Source: Azospirillaceae bacterium | Lineage (GTDB): Bacteria > Pseudomonadota > Alphaproteobacteria > Azospirillales > Azospirillaceae | DNA: 64,000 bases | Direction: 5' to 3' | Assembly (NCBI GenBank): GCA_028283825.1 | Contig: JAPWJW010000001.1 | Location: 744,001-808,000 of the forward strand | Shown here: one piece after another, positions 18,144 to 27,154 of the stretch | How the letters are laid out: every line of letters starts with the position of its first letter | How positions within the stretch are numbered: position 1 is the first letter of the stretch | Position numbers and translations under genes: made by a program | The notes under the pieces: model-generated | The model's input: only the letters and a program-made list of their open reading frames with translations | Database searches by the model: none | Told to the model about the DNA's origin: nothing

Positions 18144-18839
18144 TCAGCAACCGTTGTCGGTATCGGGTGCTTCGCCATTCTGGCGGGGGATCCGCAATTC
18201 AGTCGCCAACGCCGCGTCGCTGCTGCAATAGGGGATCCTGGTTTTCCAGCTGCGGATGCGGTGGAAGGCGTCGGCGGTATCGCCGACCGCGTCCTCCGCG
18301 TCGGTCCGGTTGCTGACCAGCTGATAGACGTCGATGGTGGTCGGCGCCGGATCGGGCACGGAATCCTGCATCGTCCGGGTGGCGATCAGCATCAGGGTCT
18401 GGGCCTGGCCATTGATATTGCCGTGCGCGAACATCACGGACCGCAAGGCATCCTCGCCGGTATGGGGACTGTCGCGGACGATTTCCGCCACGCCCGGCGG
18501 CTTCTCCGCCTCGGTCGCCACCAGATTCCATTCGCCGCGCGCGGGGTCGGCGCCGTCGCCCTTGGGCACCATCATCACCATAAAGGTGTTGTGGCCCCAG
18601 GCATTGCCGTTGTCCCGCCAGGCCTGGACGATTACGGCGGCGCGGCCGTCGGCGCTGAAGTCCCGGATGTGGTTGACGCCCAGATGCAGCGCAATGGGCG
18701 CCAGGCCGGTGATGCCGGCCGGGCCCTGACCGCCGCCGCCGGATTTGGCGGCCGGTGCCGCGGCGTGGGCGGTGACGGCGCTGGTGATGGCGAGCGCCAG
18801 GCCGAGGCGGGCAAGATTGGCAGGGGATAGCGGGCGCAT
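18144..18839 (-). CDS. Exported protein of unknown function
   Basis: 231 residues from ATG 18839 (MRPLSPANLARLG). It has a clear signal peptide with core LGLALAITSAVTAHAAA and probable cleavage near residue 25-28, followed by a Gly-rich linker. The mature part has no motif I know; it includes GHNTFMVMMVPKGDG and ends CSSDAALATELRIPRQ and a short acidic tail. Three Cys are absent or sparse, so a lipoprotein is excluded. An upstream ATG at 18911 would add a non-signal-like extension and is rejected. It stands alone between the TetR promoter and fdx, which is divergent. Confidence 0.65.
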   Translation of the reverse strand: MRPLSPANLARLGLALAITSAVTAHAAAPAAKSGGGGQGPAGITGLAPIALHLGVNHIRDFSADGRAAVIVQAWRDNGNAWGHNTFMVMMVPKGDGADPARGEWNLVATEAEKPPGVAEIVRDSPHTGEDALRSVMFAHGNINGQAQTLMLIATRTMQDSVPDPAPTTIDVYQLVSNRTDAEDAVGDTADAFHRIRSWKTRIPYCSSDAALATELRIPRQNGEAPDTDNGC

Positions 18840-19061
18840 CGGGGCCTTGGGGGCTGGGTATGGAAGGGCCCGCCCAGTATCCAAACACCGCCGGGGCCAT
18901 ACAAGCGACATCGCCGGCGCGCATGCCGCCGCTCTTAAGACGGCATCTTTACAAGCGCGATTGCGCCCTCTACCAAGACAGGCTGTTCCGGCCGGTGCCC
19001 GCAGCGCCCGCCGGCCAAATCACGACCTATTGGCCAACCCCTATCAGAGTGACGCAGTGCC

Positions 19062-19376
19062 ATGCCCAAGATGACGTTCGTTGAGACCGATGGAACCCGC
19101 CGCGAGGTGGATGCGCCGCTGGGTCTATCGATCCTGGAGGTCGCCCGTCGGCATAACATCGATCTGGAAGGCGCCTGCGAGGGTTCGCTGGCCTGCTCCA
19201 CCTGCCATGTCGTCGTGGCGCCGGAATGGTACGACCTGCTGCCCGACGCCAAGGAAGATGAAGAGGACATGCTGGACCTGGCTTTCGGCCTGACCAAGAC
19301 CTCGCGCCTTGGTTGCCAGATCCGCATTTCCGGGGAATTGGACGGCCTGGTCGTCATGCTGCCGGGCGCCAAGTAA
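19062..19376 (+). CDS. fdx: [2Fe-2S] ferredoxin, adrenodoxin/Isc type
   Basis: A 104-residue electron carrier. Cluster ligands are C39, C45, C48 ([14 protein letters not shown]) and C85 (RLGCQI), the spacing of adrenodoxin-type ferredoxins that give electrons to Fe-S cluster assembly. The acidic patch [17 protein letters not shown] after residue 62 is the usual partner-binding helix. It lies 100 bp upstream of mnmA on the same strand. In related bacteria fdx usually follows hscB and hscA; here it is 4.9 kb from hscB. Confidence 0.95.
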   Translation: MPKMTFVETDGTRREVDAPLGLSILEVARRHNIDLEGACEGSLACSTCHVVVAPEWYDLLPDAKEDEEDMLDLAFGLTKTSRLGCQIRISGELDGLVVMLPGAK

Positions 19377-19476
19377 GGGCCACTGCCCCCCATCATCCCA
19401 AACACAGGCCGGCCTTGCGGGACTGACCGCCGGGCCGCGCTTGCGCTTGAGCTCATCTTGGCCCATATGCGGGGCC

Positions 19477-20610
19477 ATGAATTCGCTTGGCTTCGATAAG
19501 GCGCCGGCCGACACCCGCGTGGTGGTCGCCATGTCCGGCGGGGTGGACAGTTCCGTGACCGCGGCCCTCTTGAAGGAAGAGGGCTACGACGTGGTGGGCG
19601 TCACCCTGCAACTCTACGACCACGGCATGGCCGTCGGGCGCAAGGGGGCCTGCTGTGCCGGCCAGGACATTTACGACGCGTCGCGGGTGGCCGAGACCAT
19701 CGGCATCCCCCATTACGTCCTGGATTATGAGAACCGCTTCTCCGACGCGGTGATGCAGGATTTCGCCGACAGCTACCTGCGCGGCGAAACGCCCATCCCC
19801 TGCGTGCGCTGCAACCAGCGGGTCAAGTTCCGCGATCTGCTGGACCAGGCGCGCGACCTGGGGGCGGAGGCGCTGGCCACCGGCCATTATGTGCGCCGGG
19901 TGCAGGGTGCCGCCGGCGCCGAACTGCACCGCGCCGCCGACCCGGCCAAGGACCAGAGCTATTTCCTGTTCGCCACCACCCAGGCGCAGCTGGACTTCCT
20001 GCGTTTCCCCCTGGGCGGCATGCCCAAGACGGAAACCCGGGCGCTGGCCGAGCGCTACAACCTGCCGGTGGCGGACAAGCCCGACAGCCAGGACATCTGC
20101 TTCGTGCCCAACGGCTCCTACGCGGCGGTGGTGAACCGCCTGCGCCCCGGGGCGGTGACGGCGGGCGACATCGTCCATGTCGACGGCCGTGTGCTGGGCC
20201 GGCATGAGGGCGTGATCAACTACACCGTGGGACAGCGCAAGGGCCTGGGCCTGGGCGGCAACGCCACGCTGGCGGAAGCGGGGGCCGATACCGACCCGCT
20301 GTATGTCGTGCGCGTAGACGCCGCATCCGCCCAGGTGGTGGTGGGGCCGCGTGCGGCCCTGGCCCGCAGCCGGGTGACGGTGCGTGAGGTCAACTGGCTG
20401 GGCGGTGCGGCCCCGGCCGATGGCGTGCCCGTGACGGTCAAGTTGCGCTCCGCCCAGCCGGCCCTGGCCGCCCACCTCCTCCTGGGGGCGGTCGGCGATG
20501 CCGTCCTGGAGTTGGACCAGCCGCAGTTCGGCGTGGCGCCGGGCCAGGCGGCCGTCTTCTACCAGGGTGACCGCGTCCTGGGCGGCGGCTGGATCGTGGG
20601 CGCCGCCTGA
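19477..20610 (+). CDS. mnmA: tRNA-specific 2-thiouridylase
   Basis: Puts sulfur at U34 of tRNA-Lys, Glu and Gln, taking it from the IscS persulfide relay. 377 residues. The PP-loop SGGVDSS is at 20-26, the catalytic cysteines are in PCVRCN and DICFVPNG, and GHYVRR and KDQSYFL are family motifs. ATG 19477 is preceded by GCGGGGCC rather than a strong ribosome site; homology starts at [12 protein letters not shown], so the start is right within a few codons. Lies with fdx and, further off, a cysteine desulfurase, which fits the sulfur pathway. Confidence 0.95.
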   Translation: MNSLGFDKAPADTRVVVAMSGGVDSSVTAALLKEEGYDVVGVTLQLYDHGMAVGRKGACCAGQDIYDASRVAETIGIPHYVLDYENRFSDAVMQDFADSYLRGETPIPCVRCNQRVKFRDLLDQARDLGAEALATGHYVRRVQGAAGAELHRAADPAKDQSYFLFATTQAQLDFLRFPLGGMPKTETRALAERYNLPVADKPDSQDICFVPNGSYAAVVNRLRPGAVTAGDIVHVDGRVLGRHEGVINYTVGQRKGLGLGGNATLAEAGADTDPLYVVRVDAASAQVVVGPRAALARSRVTVREVNWLGGAAPADGVPVTVKLRSAQPALAAHLLLGAVGDAVLELDQPQFGVAPGQAAVFYQGDRVLGGGWIVGAA

Positions 20611-20626
20611 ACCGACCCCTCGCCGC

Positions 20627-20663
20627 GCGTGTTGGTGTGTTAGCCCGCGTGTCGGTGTGTTAA
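20627..20663 (+). repeat. Direct repeat with 20-bp period upstream of methyltransferase
   Basis: GCGTGTTGGTGTGTTAG (20627-20643) and GCGTGTCGGTGTGTTAA (20647-20663) match at 15 of 17 positions and are offset by 20 bp, about two helical turns. The second copy ends 34 bp before the methyltransferase ATG. Could be a pair of activator sites; no regulator is identified. Confidence 0.4.
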
Positions 20664-20697
20664 GTTGGGCAACCTTGCATTGCTGAGGTTGCTTTCC

Positions 20698-21558
20698 ATG
20701 GAACCTAGCCGTCCCAGCCAAACAGCCCTGACCATGGCCACCCTGAGGGCGGCGCACCAGTTGCTGGATCAACCGCCCATCTTCATTGATCCGCTGGCCC
20801 TGCCCATTTTGGGGCCGGGAAAGGAAGAGGAGTTGCGGGCCCAGGCGGAAGCCCTGAAGGCGCCAGGCCCGCGTATCCTGCGGGCCACGTCGGCGGTTCG
20901 TAACCGCTATGCCGAGGACGCGCTGGCGGTGGCCGTGGCGGGCGGTGTGGATCAATACGTGCTGCTGGGCGCCGGCCTCGATACTTTCGCCTACCGCAAT
21001 CCCCACGCCGGATTGGGTGTGATCGAGGTGGACCACCCGGCGACCCAGGCGTGGAAGCGGGAACTGCTGACGGCGGCCGGCATCGCGATCCCGTCCAGCC
21101 TGGCTTTCGCGGCCGTGGATTTCGAGATGGATACCTTGGCCGACGGTCTCACGCGCGCCGGCTTCGCCTGGGACCGGCCCGCCCTGTTCGCTCTACTGGG
21201 TGTCAGCATGTATCTGACGGTCGACGCGCTGACGGACGTGCTGCGGCTGGTCGGGGGCCTGCCGACCGGCAGTGGTGTCATTCTTGACTACATCCTGCCG
21301 CCGGAACATTTGACCGAGTGGTTGCGTGCCCCCTTCCAGGCACTGACTGATCGTGTCGCCGCGCAGGGGGAGCCCTGGCGCACCCTGTTCACGCCCGACA
21401 CCTTGACGCCTCATCTGGAGGCTGCCGGCTTGGTGGTGGCGGAGGATGTGGGCCCGGCAGAGTTGAACCCCCGCTATTTCACCGGCCGGGACGATGCCCT
21501 GGCGTTGGTGGGGGTCAGCCGGCTGGTCCATGCCCAGGTCGCGCCCACCACGGCGTAG
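20698..21558 (+). CDS. Class I SAM-dependent methyltransferase (TIGR00027/PPM1-like)
   Basis: 286 residues. The family mark is the Rossmann motif LLGAGLDTFAYR followed by VIEVDHPATQAWKREL, and the LFALLGVSMYLTVDAL block, as in the leucine carboxyl-methyltransferase-like family common in actinobacteria and alphaproteobacteria. ATG 20698 (MEPSRPSQTALTMATLRAAH) fits the family start better than an in-frame ATG at 20665. The substrate is unknown. It stands alone behind mnmA with a direct repeat in its upstream region. Confidence 0.88.
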   Translation: MEPSRPSQTALTMATLRAAHQLLDQPPIFIDPLALPILGPGKEEELRAQAEALKAPGPRILRATSAVRNRYAEDALAVAVAGGVDQYVLLGAGLDTFAYRNPHAGLGVIEVDHPATQAWKRELLTAAGIAIPSSLAFAAVDFEMDTLADGLTRAGFAWDRPALFALLGVSMYLTVDALTDVLRLVGGLPTGSGVILDYILPPEHLTEWLRAPFQALTDRVAAQGEPWRTLFTPDTLTPHLEAAGLVVAEDVGPAELNPRYFTGRDDALALVGVSRLVHAQVAPTTA

Positions 21559-21617
21559 GACCTACGCTTTCGCCCGGCCGTGGTGCCACTGATACGGATA
21601 TGCCGTAGGGCCGGGCG
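21553..21617 (+). terminator. Double hairpin at the methyltransferase 3' end
   Basis: GCGTAG-GAC-CTACGC (21553-21567) overlaps the stop codon and is followed by TTT; then CGCCCGGCC (21571-21579) pairs with GGCCGGGCG (21609-21617) around a 29-nt loop. No long T-run, so this is a weak or factor-dependent terminator, or another structured 3' end. Confidence 0.35.
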
Positions 21618-21814
21618 TCCTAGCCGGACGGTTCAATCATAAGGAGGTATCGCCAGGACCGATGCCCGCGCGCATAGTTGGGGCCACCACATTCGGCATG
21701 CGGAACAAGGGCTTGTGGCCCGCTGTCCGATTATCCGGCCAGCTTCCGCAGGGCGCCCACGTCCCGGGACGGATTCCCCATCCGCGCCCCTGCCGATCAT
21801 TCGGGGAGGATTCG

Positions 21815-22351
21815 ATGCTGCGTAGCGTCTCCATCGCGTGCCTGGCGGCCCTGGTGCTGGCCGGTTGTTCCATGCCCAAGCCTGTGTCCAACGTCTCGGC
21901 GGAGGATCTGGCCGGCACCGGCTGGGAGCTGCAGCACTGGCAGCAGCGTAACGGCGCGGCTTATCCGCTAATCCCCGGCGGCAACGGCGGGCCGGTCAGC
22001 ATCCGCTTCAGCCGCGATGGGGCCGCCAACATCATGTCGGGCAACGCCGGCTGCAACCGCTATCGCGGCGGCTACACCCTGGGCGGCGGCTATCTGCAGG
22101 TCATGCCGGCGGCCACCACCCGCATGGCCTGCCTGTCGCCGGAACGGGCCAAGCTGGAACAGGATTATCTGAGGGTCCTGACCGACGCCACGACCCTGAC
22201 CCGCGACCGCGACCCGCAACGCGACCTGGATACCCTGACCCTGGCCAGCAGCGATGGCGATGAGTTGCTGTTCGTCCGCACGTTAAGCGGCGAGGCGCCG
22301 GAACCCGCCTCGGTGGGCAACACCGTGGGCAGCGGCACGCCGGGGCAGTAA
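21815..22351 (+). CDS. META-domain lipoprotein (HslJ-like)
   Basis: 178 residues. It has a lipoprotein signal with lipobox LAGC (C18). The META domain starts at LAGTGWELQHW, and the MSGNAGCNRYRGGYTL stretch is the conserved core of HslJ/META proteins, which are envelope proteins linked to stress or drug resistance in some bacteria. ATG 21815 follows an excellent ribosome site GGGGAGGA (21803-21810). An ATG at 21662 in the same frame also has an AAGGAGG upstream but would bury the lipobox, so it is rejected. Function in this organism is not known. Confidence 0.88.
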   Translation: MLRSVSIACLAALVLAGCSMPKPVSNVSAEDLAGTGWELQHWQQRNGAAYPLIPGGNGGPVSIRFSRDGAANIMSGNAGCNRYRGGYTLGGGYLQVMPAATTRMACLSPERAKLEQDYLRVLTDATTLTRDRDPQRDLDTLTLASSDGDELLFVRTLSGEAPEPASVGNTVGSGTPGQ

Positions 22352-22375
22352 GCGGCCGCCGCGCCAGAAACAACA

Positions 22376-22407
22376 AACCCCCGGGGGCCGATGGGCCGCC
22401 GGGGGTT
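22376..22407 (-). terminator. Rho-independent terminator after the tRNA
   Basis: AACCCCCGG (22376-22384) pairs with CCGGGGGTT (22399-22407), with further GGCC pairing inside. On the minus strand it is followed by TTGTTGTTT, so it ends the tRNA transcript; it may also stop the META-lipoprotein transcript from the other side. Confidence 0.75.
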
Positions 22408-22415
22408 CGGTATTT

Positions 22416-22490
22416 TGGTAGCAGCGGAGGGATTTGAACCCCCGACCAAGGGATTATGATTCCCCTGCTCTACCACTGAGCTACGCTGCC
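22416..22490 (-). tRNA. tRNA with CAT anticodon (elongator Met most likely)
   Basis: A full cloverleaf can be drawn: acceptor GGCAGCG with CGCTGCT, D arm GCTC/GAGC with a short 7-nt loop, anticodon stem GGGGA/TCCCT with loop ATCATAA, T stem GGGGG/CCCTC with TTCAAAT, and encoded ACCA. The anticodon stem lacks the three G-C pairs of initiator tRNA, so this is not tRNA-fMet. A lysidine-modified tRNA-Ile2, which also reads CAT in DNA, cannot be excluded; the variable loop TTGGTC slightly favours it. Confidence 0.93.
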
Positions 22491-22692
22491 ATAGACCACC
22501 GCCGGGCAAGCCGGCGTTGGTGAGGGCCGTCATGTAGGACAATCGCCCCCGGGCTGTCAAGGCCCTCGCCGGGGGCGCTGCGCGATTTTCTGGCATGCTT
22601 TGGTGGTGCCAGGTAGCGGGGAAGGGCCGCCAACGATACAGTGGCGCCCGCCAACCATTCGCGGCCACAGATATTCCCTGCCAGCGGTATCC

Positions 22693-23292
22693 ATGCTGTC
22701 CCTGATAACCGCGCCCTTCCGCCTGCTGTTCCGGCTGGTGGTGTTCCTTATCCTGATGGCGGGCGTGCTGGTGGTGGTGTTCCCCTACGCGGTGGATTTG
22801 CCGGCCTGGGCGCGCCGGGTGATGGCGGATTCGGGGGCAGGTCCCGGCGGCGTGACGGTTTCCGCCGTGCCGGAGGTGCGACAGGGCTTTCCCGCCCATC
22901 TGGTGCTGCACGACTTGGTGCTGGCCAACCCCACCACGCCCGACCGGCCGTCGCTGACTGCCGCCACCGCAATGGTCGAGGTCGACGTCCTGCGTTCCCT
23001 GACGGCCGGCCGCCTGGTCCTGCACACGCGCATCATAGAGCCCGTGCTGTACGCCGACCGGCCGTTCAGCCTTGCGGGGTTTGCCGCCGGGCTGAATCGC
23101 GCGCTAGGCGGAAGCGGTGTGGTCCACAGCCTCAGCATTGAGGGTGGCCGTGTGCGCTTGGCCGGGAAAGGGGACGGCCCCGGCATCGACCTGGGCGGCA
23201 CCACGCTGGAGGTGGCACCCGGGCTTGACGTCGTGGCGAAAGAAAAGGCTCCGGCGGCCGCCTATGCCGGCACGGGGCGCGATCCGTCCTGA
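22693..23292 (+). CDS. AsmA-like exported/membrane-anchored protein
   Basis: 199 residues from ATG 22693. It has an N-terminal transmembrane anchor (LLFRLVVFLILMAGVLVVVFPYAV), then a beta-rich periplasmic part whose layout (LVLHDLVLANP, VEVDVLRSLTAGRLVLHTRIIEPVLYA, VHSLSIEGGRVRL) resembles the start of AsmA-family proteins, thought to help lipid transport or outer-membrane assembly. It is far shorter than AsmA. Its 3' end overlaps the convergent ampG gene by 31 bp. The family call is tentative. Confidence 0.65.
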   Translation: MLSLITAPFRLLFRLVVFLILMAGVLVVVFPYAVDLPAWARRVMADSGAGPGGVTVSAVPEVRQGFPAHLVLHDLVLANPTTPDRPSLTAATAMVEVDVLRSLTAGRLVLHTRIIEPVLYADRPFSLAGFAAGLNRALGGSGVVHSLSIEGGRVRLAGKGDGPGIDLGGTTLEVAPGLDVVAKEKAPAAAYAGTGRDPS

Positions 23293-24599
23293 ACCTCGCT
23301 CCCGCCTGCCGGGCGGTGCTGGATATCCGCCCGGCGGGCCAGCCAGCCCAGCAACAGAAGGCCGGGGATTCCCAGGGCGGCGCTGACGGTGAAGTACAGC
23401 GGCCATGAATTCAGGTAGTCCGCCAACAGGCCGGTGCCGCCCGACAGCATGTCCAGCGGCAGGGTGGCCAGGCTGGACAGCAGGGCGTACTGCGTGGCGG
23501 TGAAACCAGCGTCGCACAGGCGGGAGAGAAAGGCGGTGAAGGCCGCGGCGCTCATCCCGCCGGCAAAGAATTCCAACCCCACCACGCCGCCCAGCAGGAC
23601 GACGCTATGCGGCTGCGTCGCCAGCACGACGTACATCAGGTTGGTGATGATCATGAAGGTGCCGCACAGGAACAGTCCGCGCACCGCACCCAGCCGTCCC
23701 GCCACCGTGCCGCCGACGATGGCGCCGGCGATGGCGCAGGCCATGCCCAGCATCTTGGTGACGGCCGCGATCTCCCCCTTGGAATAGCCTTCACTCAGAT
23801 AGAAGTTGGTGGCCATGACGTTCACATAGACGTCGCCCAGCTTGTAGATGCCCACGAACACCAGGATGGCCAGCCAGCCGCGCCGGGTGGCGAAGCGGAT
23901 GAAGGGGGCGATCACCTCTTCCTCCACCCACACCATGAAGGTCTGGCGCGGTGGTGCTGGCGGACGGGCAGGCTCCGGCGCCAGCAGCACGGCGACCATG
24001 CCGGCCACCACCAGGCCGGCCATGGCGGTGTAGACGACCGACCAGGGCACCAGGGTGGACAGGTACAGGGCACCGGCGCCGGCCACGATCATGCCCAGGC
24101 GGTACCCGACCAGATAGGCGCCGGCCCCCGGTGCCTGCAGGCTGTCGGGCAGCAGTTCGATGCGCAGGGCGTCCAGTACGATGTCCTGGCTGGCCGAGGC
24201 GAAGGAGGTGGCGACCGTGGCGACCGCCAGCCAGTAGAGGTTGGCGGCGGGATCGCTGGACGCCATGGCCAGCAGGGTCAGCATCAATGCCGCCTGTGTC
24301 ACCAGGGCCCAGCCGCGCCGCTGGCCCAGCCGGGAGGTCAGGCCCGGGATGGGCAGCCGGTCGATGAAGGGCGCCCATAGCGGCTTGAAGGTGAAGGGAC
24401 TGCGCACCATCGCGAACAGCCCGATGGCCGTGCGGCTGACATGCACCTCGGTCAGCCAGGCCGACAGGGTGGAAAACAGCAGGAAATAGGGCAGGCCGCT
24501 GGCGAACCCCAGGGCCAGCACCGTCAGGACGCGGCGGTCCAGCCACAGGGTCCACCCCGGCGCGGGAGCGGGGGCGTGGGGGGCGGTGGGCGATGTCAT
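23262..24599 (-). CDS. ampG: AmpG-family muropeptide permease (MFS)
   Basis: Imports anhydro-muropeptides from the periplasm for recycling. 445 residues with about 12-14 hydrophobic helices. Characteristic are LALGFASGLPYFLLFSTLSAWL near the start, VRSPFTFKPLWAPFIDRLPIP (the conserved AmpG loop) and SASQDIVLDALRIE. ATG 24599 begins just before WTLWLDRRVLTVLALGF; an ATG at 24647 adds a Pro-rich tail and is less likely. anmK in the same window acts on its cargo. No ampD or nagZ is seen beside it. Confidence 0.92.
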   Translation of the reverse strand: MTSPTAPHAPAPAPGWTLWLDRRVLTVLALGFASGLPYFLLFSTLSAWLTEVHVSRTAIGLFAMVRSPFTFKPLWAPFIDRLPIPGLTSRLGQRRGWALVTQAALMLTLLAMASSDPAANLYWLAVATVATSFASASQDIVLDALRIELLPDSLQAPGAGAYLVGYRLGMIVAGAGALYLSTLVPWSVVYTAMAGLVVAGMVAVLLAPEPARPPAPPRQTFMVWVEEEVIAPFIRFATRRGWLAILVFVGIYKLGDVYVNVMATNFYLSEGYSKGEIAAVTKMLGMACAIAGAIVGGTVAGRLGAVRGLFLCGTFMIITNLMYVVLATQPHSVVLLGGVVGLEFFAGGMSAAAFTAFLSRLCDAGFTATQYALLSSLATLPLDMLSGGTGLLADYLNSWPLYFTVSAALGIPGLLLLGWLARRADIQHRPAGGSEVQDGSRPVPA

Positions 24600-24756
24600 G
24601 GGGGCCGGTGGTCCTGGGCTTGGGCGGTCTCGCGGGCGGGCCATCATGGCCGGCCCCTGGGCCTTCGTCCAGCCAAGGGTTCCTGATGACAGCGCTTGGC
24701 CGTTGCGGGACTATCGGCGCCACCAAAGATCACGGGTTATCGAAGGGATGAGGACG

Positions 24757-25863
24757 ATGGGAACCAGGGGCGCGCGGCTGTTGGCGGGCGTGGCAATGAT
24801 GGCATTGGTAACGGTGCCGGCCATGGCAGAGCCCCTCCATCCCTGGGCCCTGGAACTGCACGGCGGCGCCGGTACCTTGGATCCGGCCAAGATGACGCCT
24901 GAGGCGGCCGCCGCCTATCAGGCCGGCATGACTGCGGCACTGAAGGCCGGCACCGACGTGTTGCAAGCGGGCGGTAGCGCCATGGACGCGGTGGAGGCCG
25001 CCATCAAGGTGATGGAGGATGACCCCCTGTTCAACGCCGGCCGGGGGGCGGTGTTCACCGCCGCCGGTCGCAATGAGATGGACGCCGCCATCATGGATGG
25101 CGCCACGCTGAAGGCGGGCTCCGTCGCCACCGTCACCCACACCCGCCACCCCATCAGCCTGGCCCGCGCCGTGATGGAAAAGACCCCCCACGTCATGCTG
25201 GCGGGTGAGGGGGCGGACACCTTCTCCCGGGAAGCGGGCCTGGAACAGGAAGACCCTGCCTGGTTTTTCACCGAACGGCGCTGGCAGGCCCTGATGACAG
25301 AGTTGAAGGACAAGGGACTGCCCATCCCGCCCCGGCCTGAGGGCGCGCCGCCGGAACCGGACAAGCATACCCTGCTGGACCTGAAGGGGTTCGAACCGGC
25401 GGATGCCCACCGCTTCGGCACCGTGGGCGCGGTGGCGGTGGACGCCCAGGGCAACGTGGCGGCCGGCACCTCCACCGGCGGCATGACGGCCAAGCGGCCG
25501 GGCCGCATCGGCGACAGCCCCATCATCGGTGCCGGCACCTATGCCTCCAACCAGTCCTGCGCCGTGTCGGCCACCGGGGCGGGCGAGTATTTCATCCGCC
25601 TGACGGTGGCGCGCGAGATCTGCGCCCTGGTGCAGTACAAGCACATGCCCCTGCAAGCGGCGGTGGACGAGGTCATCCAGCACCGGCTGACAGCCTTGGG
25701 CGGTGACGGCGGCGTCATCGCGGCCGCGCCCGACGGCACGCTGGCCTGGGGCTTCAACACCAGCGGCATGTACCGCATTCGTCTGAAGCAAGGCGGCCAG
25801 CCCGAATTCGGCATCTTCAAGGATGGGGCGGCCGCCACCGCCCAGCCGAAGAATGAGCCCTGA
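24757..25863 (+). CDS. Exported isoaspartyl peptidase/L-asparaginase (Ntn hydrolase)
   Basis: 368 residues with a signal peptide ([18 protein letters not shown]...AMAE). The family core is [39 protein letters not shown] and the autocleavage site [23 protein letters not shown], in which the Thr of GTVG becomes the N-terminal nucleophile after self-cleavage. It hydrolyses beta-aspartyl dipeptides or asparagine, here in the periplasm. Of two ATGs (24748, 24757) the second has AAGGG at an ideal distance. The amidohydrolase gene starts 4 nt after its stop, so the two are probably one operon for peptide or amino-acid salvage. Confidence 0.92.
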   Translation: MGTRGARLLAGVAMMALVTVPAMAEPLHPWALELHGGAGTLDPAKMTPEAAAAYQAGMTAALKAGTDVLQAGGSAMDAVEAAIKVMEDDPLFNAGRGAVFTAAGRNEMDAAIMDGATLKAGSVATVTHTRHPISLARAVMEKTPHVMLAGEGADTFSREAGLEQEDPAWFFTERRWQALMTELKDKGLPIPPRPEGAPPEPDKHTLLDLKGFEPADAHRFGTVGAVAVDAQGNVAAGTSTGGMTAKRPGRIGDSPIIGAGTYASNQSCAVSATGAGEYFIRLTVAREICALVQYKHMPLQAAVDEVIQHRLTALGGDGGVIAAAPDGTLAWGFNTSGMYRIRLKQGGQPEFGIFKDGAAATAQPKNEP

Positions 25864-25867
25864 TCCC

Positions 25868-27151
25868 ATGTGGCGCGTCGTCATGGTCGCCTGCCTCACC
25901 TTGCTGTTCTGCGGCGGGGCGCGGGCGGGCGAGGCCCTGCTGCTGATCCGCCCGGCGCGGGTGTGGACGGCGGAGGAGGCTGCCCCCCACGCCGGCTGGG
26001 TCGTGCTGGTGAAGGGTGAACACATCCAGGCGGTGGGGCCGGAGGCGGCCGTGGCCGCACCCGCCGGCACGCCCGTGCTGGACCTGCCGGGCGCCACCCT
26101 GCTGCCGGGCCTGATCGACCTGCACTCCCACCTGTTCCTGCACCCCTATAACGAGGCGTCGTGGGACGACCAGGTGCTGCGCGAAAGCCTGGCCTACCGC
26201 ACCCTGCGCGCCGGCCGGCAGGCCACGGCCACCCTGATGGCGGGCTTCACCACCCTGCGCGACCTGGGCACCGAAGGGGCCGGGTATGCCGACGTGGGCC
26301 TCAAGCAGGCGATCACTCACGGCCTGGTGCCAGGCCCGCGCCTGTTCATCGCCACCCGCGCCATCGTCGCCACCGGCGCCTACGGTCCTTCCGTCGCCAA
26401 GTTCCGCGAAGATCTGGACCTGCCCCAGGGCGCGCAGGAGGCCAGCGGCGAGGCCGGCGTGGCGGCGGCCGCGCGGGAACAGGCGGCGCGGGGTGCGGAC
26501 TGGATCAAGTTCTACGCCGATTACCGCACCGGGCCGGACGGCGGCACCCGCCCCACCTTCAGCCAGGCGGAGATGGCGGCCCTGATCGCCGCCGCCCACG
26601 ATACCGGTCGCCCGGTGGCGGCGCACGCGTCCTCGGACGAGGGCATGCGCCGGGCCGTCCTGGCCGGCGTGGACACCATCGAACATGGCTATGGCGGCAG
26701 CGACGCCACCTTCCAGGAAATGGCCAAACGCGGCGTCGCCTACCTCCCCACCCTGACGGCGCCTGAGGCCACCAGCCGTTATTTCAAGGGCTACGTCCCC
26801 GGCCAGACCCCGCCCACCCCCGCCATGCAGGCGGCGGAGGTGGCCTTCCGCCGCGCACTGAAGGCCGGCGTCCTTATCGGCTGCGGCAGCGACGTGGGCG
26901 TCTACGCCCATGGCGAGAACGCGCGCGAGCTGGTCTGGATGGTGCGCGATGGCATGACGCCGGCCCAGGCCCTGACGGCCGCCACCGCGACCAACGCCCG
27001 CATCCTGGGCCGCAGCGACCAGTTCGGCCGCGTCCACGCCGGTCTGCTGGCCGATCTGGTGGCGGTCAACGGCGATCCGACCCAGGACATCGGCGCCGTG
27101 GCCGACATGGTTTTCGTCATGAAGGGCGGCACGGTGTACCGCAAGCCGTGA
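25868..27151 (+). CDS. Exported metal-dependent amidohydrolase (prolidase/imidazolonepropionase-like)
   Basis: 427 residues. A signal peptide ([21 protein letters not shown]) precedes an amidohydrolase TIM barrel. Metal ligands are visible in [12 protein letters not shown], a probable carboxylated lysine in [28 protein letters not shown] and the aspartate in GCGSDVG. Members of this group are often dipeptidases with a binuclear zinc site (Xaa-Pro or Xaa-Arg dipeptidases). It follows the isoaspartyl peptidase gene by 4 nt, which supports a joint role in periplasmic peptide breakdown. An ATG at 25853, within the previous gene, is an alternative start. Confidence 0.9.
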   Translation: MWRVVMVACLTLLFCGGARAGEALLLIRPARVWTAEEAAPHAGWVVLVKGEHIQAVGPEAAVAAPAGTPVLDLPGATLLPGLIDLHSHLFLHPYNEASWDDQVLRESLAYRTLRAGRQATATLMAGFTTLRDLGTEGAGYADVGLKQAITHGLVPGPRLFIATRAIVATGAYGPSVAKFREDLDLPQGAQEASGEAGVAAAAREQAARGADWIKFYADYRTGPDGGTRPTFSQAEMAALIAAAHDTGRPVAAHASSDEGMRRAVLAGVDTIEHGYGGSDATFQEMAKRGVAYLPTLTAPEATSRYFKGYVPGQTPPTPAMQAAEVAFRRALKAGVLIGCGSDVGVYAHGENARELVWMVRDGMTPAQALTAATATNARILGRSDQFGRVHAGLLADLVAVNGDPTQDIGAVADMVFVMKGGTVYRKP

Positions 27152-27154
27152 GGG

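Noticed and set aside
21662-21814. ATG at 21662 with an upstream AAGGAGG as start of the META lipoprotein
   Set aside because: It would add about 51 residues before the lipoprotein signal; the ATG at 21815 has its own strong ribosome site and a proper lipobox.
22416-22490. Initiator tRNA-fMet
   Set aside because: The bottom of the anticodon stem is A-T, not three G-C pairs, and the first acceptor pair is G-T rather than an unpaired C-A.
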